Origin: an uncultured Actinomycetes bacterium
Lineage (GTDB): Bacteria > Actinomycetota > Acidimicrobiia > Acidimicrobiales > RAAP-2
Direction: 5' to 3'
DNA length: 64,000 nucleotides
NCBI GenBank assembly: GCA_903871335.1
Contig: CAIQGE010000039.1
Coordinates: 1 to 64,000, forward strand
Position numbers and translations under genes: made by a program. How positions within the stretch are numbered: the stretch's first letter is position 1; every line of letters starts with the position of its first letter. Shown in pieces: positions 1 to 7,831 of the stretch. The notes under the pieces were generated by a model, which had not been told where the DNA came from, searched no databases, and was given only the letters and a program-made list of their open reading frames with translations.

Positions 1-429
1 CTCACGACGGCGGCGCGCGAGCGAGCGAACGAGATGATCGAGGCCGAAATACAGCGAGCGTGGTCGCACGTGCCGGACTTTGAGCGGCTCGTCGGGAGAG
101 TGCGCGTGGTCGGCTTGGCGGGGACGGTCGCCACTCTGGCTCAGCTCGTCTCGGGTGTCGCCGAGTACGACCGGGAACGGGTCCACCACCAACGCATCGC
201 TCTTGTCGACGTCGTGGAGTGGTGTGAGCGTCTCGGTCGCGAAGAGCCACCTGCGCGGCTCCGTTTTCCGGGCATGGTCGTTGGCCGAGAGGATGTTCTC
301 CCCGCGGGGCTCCTGATCTTGGAATCGGTACTGCGTCGATTTGAGGTGAAGGAAATTCTCTCGAGTGAGAACGACATCCTGGATGGTCTGGCCGCGACGA
401 TGGTGACGGACCTTAACGTCGAGCCCTAG
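1..429 (+). CDS. Ppx/GppA family phosphatase, C-terminal part (5' end outside window)
   Basis: The reading frame is open from base 1, so the gene begins upstream of the window; an internal ATG at 34 is probably not the start. The visible residues carry the glycine-rich VGLAGTVATLAQL segment typical of the second ASKHA-fold lobe, and the C-terminal pattern FPGMVVGREDVLPAGLLIL...EILSSENDILDGLA matches the actinobacterial Ppx/GppA exopolyphosphatase/pppGpp phosphohydrolase family. Known family members hydrolyse terminal phosphates of polyphosphate or guanosine pentaphosphate. The catalytic N-terminal lobe is not visible, so substrate cannot be judged. A PPK2-family gene lies much further on (33870), which makes polyphosphate turnover a reasonable but unproven role. 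Confidence 0.85.
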   Translation, partial: LTTAARERANEMIEAEIQRAWSHVPDFERLVGRVRVVGLAGTVATLAQLVSGVAEYDRERVHHQRIALVDVVEWCERLGREEPPARLRFPGMVVGREDVLPAGLLILESVLRRFEVKEILSSENDILDGLAATMVTDLNVEP

Positions 430-460
430 TGTGCAAGACGAGAGCGAGGAGTGAACGACC

Positions 461-1087
461 GTGAGTATGAGAACGATGTCGTACGCACCGCTCGTTCTGC
501 ACGGTCGACGGCTCGTTCTGCGCACCTTGACGGAGAACGATTACGAAGGATGGGTCGAAGTTCGCACACGTTGTCGAAACTGGCTCCAGAAATGGGAACC
601 TCGTCCGGCGAACGCGCAGCATCTGGCCGAGGATCGTCGCAGTTTTGTGAGTCGTTCTGCCATTCGTGAACGCGAACGCCAGCTCGGGACCGCGTTCGGT
701 TTCGGAATCTTTGTGGCTGGTCAATTCGCGGGCGAGTTAACTCTCTCGTCCATTCAGCGCGGTCCGCTGCAGTCCGGCTACGTCGGCTACTGGATTGATG
801 AGGCTCGCGCCGGTCACGGGTACGTTCCCGAATCGGTCGTCACGCTCTTGCAGTACGCCTTTGAGACGCTGCGCCTGCACCGAATTGAAATCAATATCAT
901 TCCGCGCAACTCATCCTCGCGGCGTGTGGTCGACAAGCTCGGTCTGCGGTGCGAAGGCGTCGCCGAGAGATACCTCGAGATTGACGGAGCGTGGGAGGAC
1001 CACGCTCGCTACGCCATCACGGTGGAGGAGTGGAACGAGCGAGCGCCCGAACTAGTGGCGAACTGGCTGCTTCCCCGAGGCGACTAG
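461..1087 (+). CDS. GNAT family N-acetyltransferase, RimJ/RimL type
   Basis: A 208-residue protein with the RimJ/RimL layout: an N-terminal strand LHGRRLVLRTLTENDYEGW, a central block GYVGYWIDEARAGHGYVPES that includes the acetyl-CoA-binding loop region, and a C-terminal LRLHRIEINIIPRNSSSRRV stretch followed by KLGLRCEGVAERYLEIDG. This is the classic signature of acetyltransferases acting on N-terminal alanines of ribosomal proteins or on small-molecule amines. The GTG at 461 is chosen because GAGGAG lies about ten bases upstream; ATGs at 467 and 476 are possible. It follows the phosphatase by 31 bases and may be cotranscribed. The true substrate cannot be read from sequence. Confidence 0.88.
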   Translation: MSMRTMSYAPLVLHGRRLVLRTLTENDYEGWVEVRTRCRNWLQKWEPRPANAQHLAEDRRSFVSRSAIRERERQLGTAFGFGIFVAGQFAGELTLSSIQRGPLQSGYVGYWIDEARAGHGYVPESVVTLLQYAFETLRLHRIEINIIPRNSSSRRVVDKLGLRCEGVAERYLEIDGAWEDHARYAITVEEWNERAPELVANWLLPRGD

Positions 1088-1100
1088 CGGGGCGCACGCC

Positions 1101-2033
1101 TCACAACGCGGAGAGTTCTCGTCCGCGCACGTCGGCGAGTTGCGCCGTGCCCACGCTCCCACCCAGCGACGCGGCGATTTCAATAGCGGCGAGGGCACCC
1201 GAACGCGGAACGACAACGAACGAATCGGTCTCACCCCGGGCGAGAACGACGCCCTGCAATCGAGTAAACCGCGCCACCGCGTCCACGTCGTCAAGGGTGA
1301 CTGCGGACGGCACACGCACGATGGGTGTCGAGTAGTTGGTGCGAGGAATCGACGTGATGTCACGCCACATGGTGCGCGCGTCACGACTGACGTGAACCGA
1401 CGAGCCCTTGACGTCGTCCCAGCGAACTGACACGGGTGTCACGATGAGACCCAATTGCGTGGCGAGATAGTAGAGCTCGACGTCGTAGGCGAAACCTTCG
1501 ACGAGACCGATCGCGGCAAGGAGGCGCGCCGCGGGGAGAGTGAAGCCCTTGAAGCCGCACTGGGTGTCACGAGAATCGGTATCGATCTTTCGGCGTACCA
1601 AATGATTGAAGAGAGCGCCGGCCTGCGTGCGCACCAACGAGTCGTAACGAATGGGACGGTCCAGGGCGCGCGAACCAAAGGCCAGGGGCGACGTCCGTAA
1701 CGCATCGAGAACCTCGGGAAGATGAACGGGATCAATAGCCATGTCCGCGTCGCACACGACGAGCGATGCTCCTCGGGCGACCGAGACTCCCAAGCGAAAG
1801 GCGGCTCCCTTGCCCCGGTTGGTTTCTTGATGGACAACGAGTGAGTGGGGGAGAGCGCCGTACGTCACGGCGGCGGTGCGCCCCGTACCGTCAGAAGAAC
1901 CGTCGTCGACGACGATGACTTCGACTCGCTCGGGTCCAAGTTGTTCGAGAACGGGGCGAAGACGATCAAAGCCTTCGTCGATACGATCAGCTTCGTTGTA
2001 CGCGGGAATGACGATGGAGATCTCTACGGGCAA
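1101..2033 (-). CDS. GT2 glycosyltransferase, dolichyl/polyprenyl-phosphate sugar synthase-like
   Basis: The GT-A fold begins VEISIVIPAYNEADRI and continues with VIVVDDGSSDGTGR, the DAD metal/nucleotide motif in VVCDADMAIDP, and DTQCGFKGF, a pattern shared with Alg5/DPM1-type enzymes that load hexose onto a polyprenyl phosphate. The frame extends upstream to 2153, but that would run into the preceding hydrolase gene. A TTG at 2033 with AGGA eight bases ahead starts exactly at the fold and leaves a 25-base gap from the hydrolase, so it is preferred (310 residues). The last 75 or so residues, after the catalytic domain, have no transmembrane segment and do not resemble anything I recognise. Probably cotranscribed with the peptidoglycan hydrolase upstream. 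Confidence 0.82.
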   Translation of the reverse strand: MPVEISIVIPAYNEADRIDEGFDRLRPVLEQLGPERVEVIVVDDGSSDGTGRTAAVTYGALPHSLVVHQETNRGKGAAFRLGVSVARGASLVVCDADMAIDPVHLPEVLDALRTSPLAFGSRALDRPIRYDSLVRTQAGALFNHLVRRKIDTDSRDTQCGFKGFTLPAARLLAAIGLVEGFAYDVELYYLATQLGLIVTPVSVRWDDVKGSSVHVSRDARTMWRDITSIPRTNYSTPIVRVPSAVTLDDVDAVARFTRLQGVVLARGETDSFVVVPRSGALAAIEIAASLGGSVGTAQLADVRGRELSAL

Positions 2034-2058
2034 GGCGTAAATCCTACGGTGTTCGTCT

Positions 2059-3246
2059 CTACGGGCGGGCGGCACCAATGAGGCCGTACGTCCATAGAGG
2101 GGCCAGCGCGATGTTGGTGCCCGTGTGCTCGGCGCCGATGATGGTGCTCGCACCCCATGGTCCAGAACCGACGTACATGATCACGTGGTCGACTTGATTA
2201 TCGCCGTCGAGGTTGTAAAAGAACAAGAGGTCGCCCGGACGAAGTGAACTCAACGACACGTGGGGCAGCGCGTTGTACTGCTCGGCGGCGGTACGAGGAA
2301 TACTCACTCCGGCAACCCCCCACGCCCATTGCGTGAGTCCGGAACAATCAAAACCTCGCCCGGCAGTTTCTCCGCCCCACGCGTACGGCACACCGATTTG
2401 ACTTTCCGCCGCCTGCACGGCTCGCTTGCCGGACTTCGAGCCGCTGCCGGTGCCGCCGATGTCCTTTTGCATGTACGGACGAGTCGCGTCGATGACCAGG
2501 TTCGCAGCTGACTGACCCCCGACGGAGCTGGCTGCGGCGATGGCGGCTTCCACGCCAGCGTTGTCGTGACGTTTCGCGGCTTGGACGCCGACCGTGATCT
2601 CATAGTCGATGATCTGACGGGCTAATTGCGATGACACCGCATTCAGCGTCGCTTTCGTTTGCGCGGCGATCTGGTCGTTTTGAGCGATCAGCCCGGAGAT
2701 CTGTCGCGCCTGACGTTCAGCTTGGTTGCGTTGCGCAGTCTCTTCGTTGAGAACCTTGGTCAAGGCCCGCTTCTGACGATTGAGAGTGGCTTCGAGCGCG
2801 CCCAGGTTCCCGAGTACTTGTTGTTCGTAGACCGACTGAGCATCACTCTGATTGATATTGAGGTTGAACAAAGGGTTGCCCGCCGAATCAGCGGCGCCGT
2901 CGACGTAGGTGTGGATCGCCGCTGTTTCCAAGGCCTTCATGGTGACTTCGAGGGCAGCCTGCTTCTGGTCGGCCTTCGTGCGCAGGGCGGCCACCGAGGC
3001 GTTCAGGGTCGCCAGGTTCTGCAGATCGGTGTCATAACGCTGGCTGAGGGCCCCGGAGCGAGCTTGCGCCGCCGACAGTTCCGCCGACAGTCGGGCGATT
3101 TCTGCACGGGTTTGCGCGATCGTTTGACCGGACGCAGTGCCCACCGTGGGTACCAAGACACCCAGAGCCACGATCACCACGGTGAGGGTTCGAAACCCCC
3201 TCCGGACCCGTGGCGCGCTCCAACAGCGCTCGCTGATCACCACCAA
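2059..3246 (-). CDS. NlpC/P60 peptidoglycan endopeptidase with coiled-coil N-terminus (RipA-like)
   Basis: A signal peptide (hydrophobic TLTVVIVALGVLVPTVG, ending near ASGQ) is followed by a long alanine/glutamine-rich coiled coil (about residues 40-220) and a C-terminal NlpC/P60 domain starting at GVPYAWGG. The catalytic Cys is in GFDCSGL (about residue 301), with His in QVDHVIMYVG (354) and a polar third residue His in GAEHTG (374). Known family members cleave D-Glu-mesoDAP bonds in the stem peptide and act in cell separation; the coiled coil resembles RipA/PcsB regulatory regions that receive FtsEX-type signals. TTG 3246 and GTG 3243/3240 are all possible starts. The active protein would be exported. 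Confidence 0.9.
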   Translation of the reverse strand: MVVISERCWSAPRVRRGFRTLTVVIVALGVLVPTVGTASGQTIAQTRAEIARLSAELSAAQARSGALSQRYDTDLQNLATLNASVAALRTKADQKQAALEVTMKALETAAIHTYVDGAADSAGNPLFNLNINQSDAQSVYEQQVLGNLGALEATLNRQKRALTKVLNEETAQRNQAERQARQISGLIAQNDQIAAQTKATLNAVSSQLARQIIDYEITVGVQAAKRHDNAGVEAAIAAASSVGGQSAANLVIDATRPYMQKDIGGTGSGSKSGKRAVQAAESQIGVPYAWGGETAGRGFDCSGLTQWAWGVAGVSIPRTAAEQYNALPHVSLSSLRPGDLLFFYNLDGDNQVDHVIMYVGSGPWGASTIIGAEHTGTNIALAPLWTYGLIGAARP

Positions 3247-3331
3247 AGCCTAGTGACGACCCTCCGCACGGGGAAAGACCCTTCCGAAGTTTTTACGTTG
3301 GCGGCTACGGTATTTCCTGCCGACCAGCTCG

Positions 3332-3404
3332 GGGGCGTAGCCCAATTGGCAGAGGCAGGGCGCTTAAACCGCCTCCAGTGAGGGTTCGAATCCCTTCGCC
3401 CCCA
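3332..3404 (+). tRNA. tRNA-Leu-like, anticodon UAA, with a short (class I) variable loop
   Basis: A 73-base cloverleaf can be drawn by hand. The 7-bp acceptor pairs GGGGGCG (3332-3338) with CGCCCCC (3397-3403), discriminator A3404. The D arm reads GCC-CAATTGGCAGA-GGC with a 3-bp stem, a leucine-type D loop. The anticodon stem AGGCG/CGCCT (3358-3362 with 3370-3374) closes loop CTTAAAC, giving anticodon TAA at 3365-3367. The T arm is GAGGG-TTCGAAT-CCCTT. Between anticodon and T stems there are only five bases (3375-3379), whereas bacterial tRNA-Leu normally has a long variable arm. CCA is not encoded (CCC follows). All stems pair, so it does not look like a decayed gene. Confidence 0.85.
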
Positions 3405-3434
3405 CCCGAGAAATACGGGACCACCTAGGTTCTT

Positions 3435-3440
3435 TAGTAT
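3435..3440 (+). promoter_or_regulatory. Candidate -10 box for leaderless transcription of the 3450 gene
   Basis: TAGTAT sits nine bases before the GTG at 3450 and no ribosome-binding sequence is visible in between, the pattern expected when the transcript starts at or next to the start codon. No convincing -35 element is seen. Confidence 0.35.
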
Positions 3441-3449
3441 CGTCGCACC

Positions 3450-4193
3450 GTGGCAAAAAGCTCGACTGGAAAAATGGTCAGCCGCGTCGGTGCGTCCGGT
3501 GGCGGTAAGACATACAAAAAGGCGCGACCCAGCACCTACTACGCCGTTTTGGCGGTGATCGTGGTGGTGGGGCTCGGCCTGGTCGGGTACTCGCGGTATG
3601 AATTGACCCATCCCGTGGTCGTGAGCAATCCGACGCCCCACATCAATACGCTCTCCTACGCCGCGCTGGCGACCGAAGTGTGCGGCACCGCCCAGGGGTA
3701 TTTGACGGCGGACACGACGAATATTTCCTCGTTCGTCGTCCAGCCCGAGAACTTGCTGAAGATCTTCCCGCTCACGAAATCAACTGCGGGCGTGAACTCG
3801 ACGGCGCAAGCCTTCCTCGCGAATTACAGCGGTTTGAAATTCGACGCGAACTCGCTCACGGTGGGCTCGGGTAAGACGGCCGTCACCTACACCTCGGGAG
3901 AGAAATGTGCGGCGGGCACGAAGTACGCCGGTCAAGCCGCGTATCCCGTGATGGCCTACTGGTCCACTATTTCGCAGCAGAAGCCGACGATGACCAATAA
4001 GCCATCATCGGTGCACCTCGACAACAGCGTCATGGTCACCTTTGCTTTCGAGCCCAAGGGTATCGAGCCCAAGCGTCCGAGCAACACTACGATCGAGGCC
4101 ATGGTGGCAGCACAAGAAGCGGCGTCGACGACAACGACCACGGTGCCGGTGACCACGACCCTCCCGGTGACCACCACGACGGTCAAGCGGTAA
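3450..4193 (+). CDS. Membrane-anchored hypothetical protein with Thr-rich C-terminal tail
   Basis: A 247-residue protein I cannot assign to a family. A basic N-terminus (KKARPSTYY) precedes a single membrane helix AVLAVIVVVGLGLVGYS (about residues 31-48), so the rest is predicted to lie outside the membrane. The extracytoplasmic part contains two cysteines (EVCGTAQGY and GEKCAAG) that could form a disulfide. The tail from about residue 225 is almost only Thr, Val and Pro, resembling cell-wall-spanning or glycosylated linkers. It ends five bases before the nucleotidyltransferase gene and is probably cotranscribed with it. The GTG start is supported by the nearby -10-like box. Confidence 0.75.
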   Translation: MAKSSTGKMVSRVGASGGGKTYKKARPSTYYAVLAVIVVVGLGLVGYSRYELTHPVVVSNPTPHINTLSYAALATEVCGTAQGYLTADTTNISSFVVQPENLLKIFPLTKSTAGVNSTAQAFLANYSGLKFDANSLTVGSGKTAVTYTSGEKCAAGTKYAGQAAYPVMAYWSTISQQKPTMTNKPSSVHLDNSVMVTFAFEPKGIEPKRPSNTTIEAMVAAQEAASTTTTTVPVTTTLPVTTTTVKR

Positions 4194-4197
4194 CGCT

Positions 4198-5223
4198 GTG
4201 AAGGCCGTCATCCTGGTGGGTGGCGAGGGGACGCGCATGCGACCTCTCACGTACGCAATGCCGAAGCAGATGTTGCCGATTGTTGGTACGCCGATGTTGG
4301 AGCGCGTCATGGCGAACCTCGGTCGACACGGAGTTACCGAAGCCGTGCTGTCCCTTGGGTATTTGCCGGACCGTTTTCTTGAGGCCTATCCGGACGGGGT
4401 GATCGCGGGGCTACCCGTGAAATACGCGGTGGAGCCGGAGCGGCTCGATACCGCGGGGGCCATTCGCTTCGCGGCGCTCGAAGCGGGCATTGACGACACC
4501 TTCGTCGTCATCAATGGCGACGTGATCACCAACCTTGATCTCACGAGACTCGTGGCCTTCCATCACGATCACCACGCGCAAGCCACGATTGCTCTCCACC
4601 CGGTGGAGGACCCCTCGCGCTTTGGTGTCGTGCCGACGGATGAGTCGGGTCGAGTGATTGCTTTCGTTGAGAAACCGAATCGCGAGGACGCCCCGTCGAA
4701 CGAGATCAACGCGGGAACCTACATCCTCGAGCCGAGTGTGCTGAATCACATCGAACCGGACGTGCCCGTGAGCGTGGAGCGCGTCACGTTTCCGCAGTTG
4801 GCTGATCACGGCTCGCTCTACGCGCTGGCCGACGACGGTTACTGGCTCGATACGGGCACGCCGCAGGCGTACCTCGACGTTCACCTCGACGTTCTCAACG
4901 GACTCTTGCCGATCGAACTTTCTCCCGAGGTGAACGAGGGTTCGTGGTGCCACGGCGCCGCACGCGTGGCGTCGAGCGCGTCTCTCTTATCCGCCACCAT
5001 TGATCGAGACTGCGTCGTCGGCGAGAACGTCGTCATCGAGCGGTCGGTGCTTTTGCCGGGAGCAGTGATCGAGCACGGCGCGATCATTCGCGACTCCGTC
5101 GTTGGACCCAATGCTCATGTGGGCGCCGGTGCGACGCTCGACGAGACGACGGTGATTGGTCGCGGCGAGGTGATTGCCGCGGGAAGTCGACTCGTCAATG
5201 AGCGCGTGGGCGGGCCGCAATGA
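4198..5223 (+). CDS. NDP-sugar pyrophosphorylase (mannose-1-P guanylyltransferase/glucose-1-P nucleotidyltransferase type)
   Basis: The N-terminus has the nucleotidyltransferase signature VGGEGTRMRPLTYAMPKQML, followed by FVVINGDVITNLDLT (metal-binding D) and VEKPNREDAPSNEINAGTYI. The C-terminal third (from about residue 245) shows hexapeptide repeats such as CVVGENVVIERSVLLPGAVIEHGAIIRDSVVGPNAHVG, i.e. a left-handed beta-helix. The enzyme couples a sugar-1-phosphate to NTP to give an NDP-sugar. GDP-mannose is a reasonable product given a manB-type mutase at 23743 and a GDP-sugar reductase-like SDR at 11873, but nucleotide specificity cannot be read with certainty. GTG start; the stop overlaps the galE start (ATGA). 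Confidence 0.88.
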   Translation: MKAVILVGGEGTRMRPLTYAMPKQMLPIVGTPMLERVMANLGRHGVTEAVLSLGYLPDRFLEAYPDGVIAGLPVKYAVEPERLDTAGAIRFAALEAGIDDTFVVINGDVITNLDLTRLVAFHHDHHAQATIALHPVEDPSRFGVVPTDESGRVIAFVEKPNREDAPSNEINAGTYILEPSVLNHIEPDVPVSVERVTFPQLADHGSLYALADDGYWLDTGTPQAYLDVHLDVLNGLLPIELSPEVNEGSWCHGAARVASSASLLSATIDRDCVVGENVVIERSVLLPGAVIEHGAIIRDSVVGPNAHVGAGATLDETTVIGRGEVIAAGSRLVNERVGGPQ

Positions 5224-6173
5224 GGGTTCTCGTTACTGGCGCGGCCGGGTTCATTGGATCGACGACGGCGGAACTCCTTCTCGCCGAGGGACACGAGGTC
5301 ACGGCGCTGGATAATCTCGTGACCGGCGACCGAGCAAATGTCCCTCGTGACGCAGAATTCGTGGAAGGTTCCGTGGGCGACCGGGCACTGATTCGAGCCC
5401 TCGGGCACTTCGATGCCTGTATCCACTTTGCCGGACTGATCGCCCCCGCGGATTCAATGACGCACCCGGAGACGTTTTTCACGATGAACGTGGCGCAGAC
5501 CCTTGAACTTCTCGAGGGACTCATTGAGAATGGTGTTCCTCGATTCGTCTTCTCGTCGTCATGCGCGGTGTACGGCGACAAAGTCACGATCCCGATTGAC
5601 GAGTCGCACCCCACCGCACCTCACAGTCCCTACGGCGAGTCCAAGTTGCTGGTGGAGCACGGACTCAAGTGGTTGAGCGAGTTGGGCAAGATCAAGACCG
5701 CGTCATTGCGCTATTTCAACGCCGCCGGGGGCACGGCGCTGCATCCGGAGCGTCACCGTAACGAGTTTCACCTGATCCCTCTCACCTTGGCCGCCGCCGC
5801 CGGTGATCGCGATGGCATCAGCATCTTCGGCACGGATTACGACACACCCGACGGCACGTGCATCCGCGATTACATTCACGTCTCCGACCTGGCCGCCGCG
5901 CACGTTCTCGCGGTCGACGCACTAGCGACCCATGACCAGCTCACGCTGAATCTGGGCTCGGGAGTCGGGTATTCCTGTCGAGAGATCGTTGACGCAGTGG
6001 GTCGAGTGACGGGACGCACCTTTCCTATTCACGAAGCGCCTCGTCGCCCCGGTGACCCGGCGGCGGCCGTGGCGTCCAACGCGAAGGCGCGCACCACCCT
6101 GGGCTGGGAACTCCAACATTCCGATCTCGATACCATCGTGGCCGACGCCTGGTCGGGGTACTCGCAGCGTTAG
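5220..6173 (+). CDS. galE: UDP-glucose 4-epimerase
   Basis: A 317-residue extended SDR. The NAD-binding motif is VTGAAGFIGS, the catalytic Ser region SSSCAVYGD and the Tyr-Lys pair in SPYGESKLLVEH. Further GalE hallmarks are SLRYFNAAGG, GTCIRDYIHVSDLAAAH and LNLGSGVGYS. It interconverts UDP-glucose and UDP-galactose (or related UDP-hexoses), feeding surface glycan synthesis together with the nucleotidyltransferase it overlaps by four bases. Its stop overlaps the stop of cofE on the other strand by four bases, so no terminator fits between the two convergent genes. Confidence 0.92.
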   Translation: MRVLVTGAAGFIGSTTAELLLAEGHEVTALDNLVTGDRANVPRDAEFVEGSVGDRALIRALGHFDACIHFAGLIAPADSMTHPETFFTMNVAQTLELLEGLIENGVPRFVFSSSCAVYGDKVTIPIDESHPTAPHSPYGESKLLVEHGLKWLSELGKIKTASLRYFNAAGGTALHPERHRNEFHLIPLTLAAAAGDRDGISIFGTDYDTPDGTCIRDYIHVSDLAAAHVLAVDALATHDQLTLNLGSGVGYSCREIVDAVGRVTGRTFPIHEAPRRPGDPAAAVASNAKARTTLGWELQHSDLDTIVADAWSGYSQR

Positions 6174-6880
6174 CGAAAGAGATCGTCGTGCGCGCGGCGC
6201 ACGACGTCGTCGGCAACCGAACCTTCACCAAAGAAGTGATCTTCGAGTCCCCGCACAATGGCGAAGGGTGTACCCGCGTTTTTCGCGAGAACCAGATTGA
6301 CCGCTCCGGCGATTTCGTCAATCACGGCCACTTCGGTGGCTTCCAGCACTCGACCATTGGCGTCGGTGCTGCCCCGCAGGTCGTGAATGGGACGTAGGCC
6401 GGCGGCACCGATGGCCACGTCGGTGACACCTTGTCGCCACACCCGCCCGAAGGTGTCGGTGACGACCACCCCGACATCCACGCCGCGCTGACGTCGAAGG
6501 TCCGCACGAAATCGACGGGCGGATCGGTCGGGATCGACGGGTAGAAGTACCGCGGTGCCGTCGGAAGTATTCGAGAGGTCGATCCCGGCATTCGCGCAAA
6601 TGAAACCGTGGTGCGTCTCGGTAATGCGCAAGGGTCCCCGTCGGCGTAGGACTCGACGCGACTCACTCTCCACGAGAGCAATCTTGGCTTCCTCCGTGCC
6701 GTCGAAGGGGACGACCCGACCTTCCGCCTTAGCGACAACTTTGGACGTCACCGCGACGACATCGTGGTTGAGAAGCTCTTCTCCCTGCGCGTCGAGTGCT
6801 GCGAGGAACACTGCGACCAGGTCGCTGGTGTGATCAATAGCGCCGACGCCCTCAATGGCGAACATGGTCAACCGACTCAC
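6170..6880 (-). CDS. cofE: Coenzyme F420-0:L-glutamate ligase
   Basis: Residues 4-230 match the CofE fold: FAIEGVGAIDHTSDLVAVF, HDVVAVTSKVVAKAEGRVV, ETHHGFICANAGIDLSNT, VVVTDTFGRVWRQGVTDVAIG and the DEIAGAVNLV block. CofE adds glutamates to F420-0 using GTP and a divalent metal. The protein is 236 residues, the stand-alone length, and lacks the nitroreductase-like C-terminal domain fused to it in mycobacterial FbiB. Its start overlaps the cofD stop (ATGA), so the pair is one operon. F420 is consumed by the LLM oxidoreductases at 32880 and 48021 in this window. Confidence 0.93.
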   Translation of the reverse strand: MSRLTMFAIEGVGAIDHTSDLVAVFLAALDAQGEELLNHDVVAVTSKVVAKAEGRVVPFDGTEEAKIALVESESRRVLRRRGPLRITETHHGFICANAGIDLSNTSDGTAVLLPVDPDRSARRFRADLRRQRGVDVGVVVTDTFGRVWRQGVTDVAIGAAGLRPIHDLRGSTDANGRVLEATEVAVIDEIAGAVNLVLAKNAGTPFAIVRGLEDHFFGEGSVADDVVRRAHDDLFR

Positions 6881-7791
6881 GCCAACACCTCGGTAGCCAA
6901 GGCGCGAGCGTGTTCGCGGTTCGCCATGATGGTCGTCGTAGTTCGAACCGATAGGCCCAGCTCTTCGATCTCCGCACGTCGGTCGACGTCGAGTTCGTCA
7001 ATAACGATGGTGGCGCACACCTCGCGGTAATAGCGCGCCACGCCGACGCACGACACGTCGTGACCGAGTTCGCGCAAGAGGCGGTCCGCGGGGCCCTTGA
7101 GCGCCGCCCCGGCGATGATGGGCGACACCGCGATGACGTCCCGACGGCGACGTCGGAGTTCCTCGCGCACCCCAGGAACTGAAAGGAGTGGTTCGATGGA
7201 TATCAGCGGATTCGACGGCGCAATAACGATGCGATCCGCCTCACGCAGTGCCTCGAGTACACCGGGAGCCGGCGAACACTGTTCGGCGCCCGCGAAGCGC
7301 ACGGAGTGAACGGGAATGCCGTGACGGTGACGGACGAAATATTCCTGGAAGCTCAAGTCACCCTGATCGGTTACAAAAATTGTGGCGAGCGGATCATTCG
7401 TAACCGGCAGTAAGCGTTCGCGCACGCCGTGACGATGCGCCAATTCGGCGGCAACGTCGCTCTTGGTGGCTCCACGCGCGAATCTTTCCGTGCGGTACAG
7501 GTGCGTGGCGAGGTCGCGATCTCCGAGGCGGAACCACGCCTCTCCGCCGAGTGCGTCCAGTTCGTCCATGACGCGCCACGTTTCGCCGGTGAGGCCCCAG
7601 CCCAATTCTTCGTTGTTCAAGCCCGCCAGCGTGTACGTGATCGTGTCCAGATCAGGACAAATCGTGAGTCCGTGCATGGTGAGGTCGTCACCAACATTGA
7701 CGATCGCGGTGATCTCGTCCCGATTCATGACGCCTTCAAAAGCGCGCAGCAGGCGCGCCGCTCCCACTCCACCACTGAGAACCACAATCAC
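6877..7791 (-). CDS. cofD: 2-phospho-L-lactate transferase (F420-0 synthesis)
   Basis: A 304-residue CofD/FbiA family protein. It opens IVVLSGGVGAARLLRAFEG, has IVNVGDDLTMHGLTICPDLDT and YTLAGLNNEELGWGL, and later DRIVIAPSNPLISIEPLL and SPIIAGAALKGPADRLL, all family hallmarks. The enzyme transfers a phospholactyl-type group from a GDP-activated donor to the deazaflavin FO, forming F420-0 or its dehydro precursor. The start is GTG 7791, with a TAAGGT box seven bases ahead and no ribosome-binding sequence, so the message may be leaderless. Cotranscribed with cofE; the FO synthase genes are not in the window. Confidence 0.94.
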   Translation of the reverse strand: MIVVLSGGVGAARLLRAFEGVMNRDEITAIVNVGDDLTMHGLTICPDLDTITYTLAGLNNEELGWGLTGETWRVMDELDALGGEAWFRLGDRDLATHLYRTERFARGATKSDVAAELAHRHGVRERLLPVTNDPLATIFVTDQGDLSFQEYFVRHRHGIPVHSVRFAGAEQCSPAPGVLEALREADRIVIAPSNPLISIEPLLSVPGVREELRRRRRDVIAVSPIIAGAALKGPADRLLRELGHDVSCVGVARYYREVCATIVIDELDVDRRAEIEELGLSVRTTTTIMANREHARALATEVLA

Positions 7792-7798
7792 GCATCAG

Positions 7799-7804
7799 AC
7801 CTTA
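7799..7804 (-). promoter_or_regulatory. Candidate -10 box for cofD
   Basis: Read on the minus strand, TAAGGT ends seven bases before the GTG start of cofD. The gap between cofD and the divergent hydrolase is only 40 bases, and a second box for the hydrolase (7818-7823) lies beside it. Confidence 0.35.
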
Positions 7805-7817
7805 CGGGAAGCGTGGG

Positions 7818-7823
7818 TAGGCT
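7818..7823 (+). promoter_or_regulatory. Candidate -10 box for the serine hydrolase at 7832
   Basis: TAGGCT is followed by eight bases and then the GTG start, again without a ribosome-binding site, so a leaderless transcript is likely. Together with the box at 7799-7804 it would form two back-to-back promoters in 40 bases. Confidence 0.35.
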
Positions 7824-7831
7824 TTCTCGTT

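Noticed and set aside
3237-3641. 134-residue minus-strand frame crossing the tRNA
   Set aside because: It is antisense to the tRNA and to the start of the next gene, with no protein-like features.
4110-4190. Thr/Val codon repeats as a possible microsatellite or mobile element
   Set aside because: It is a coding low-complexity tail; the repeats are imperfect and in frame.
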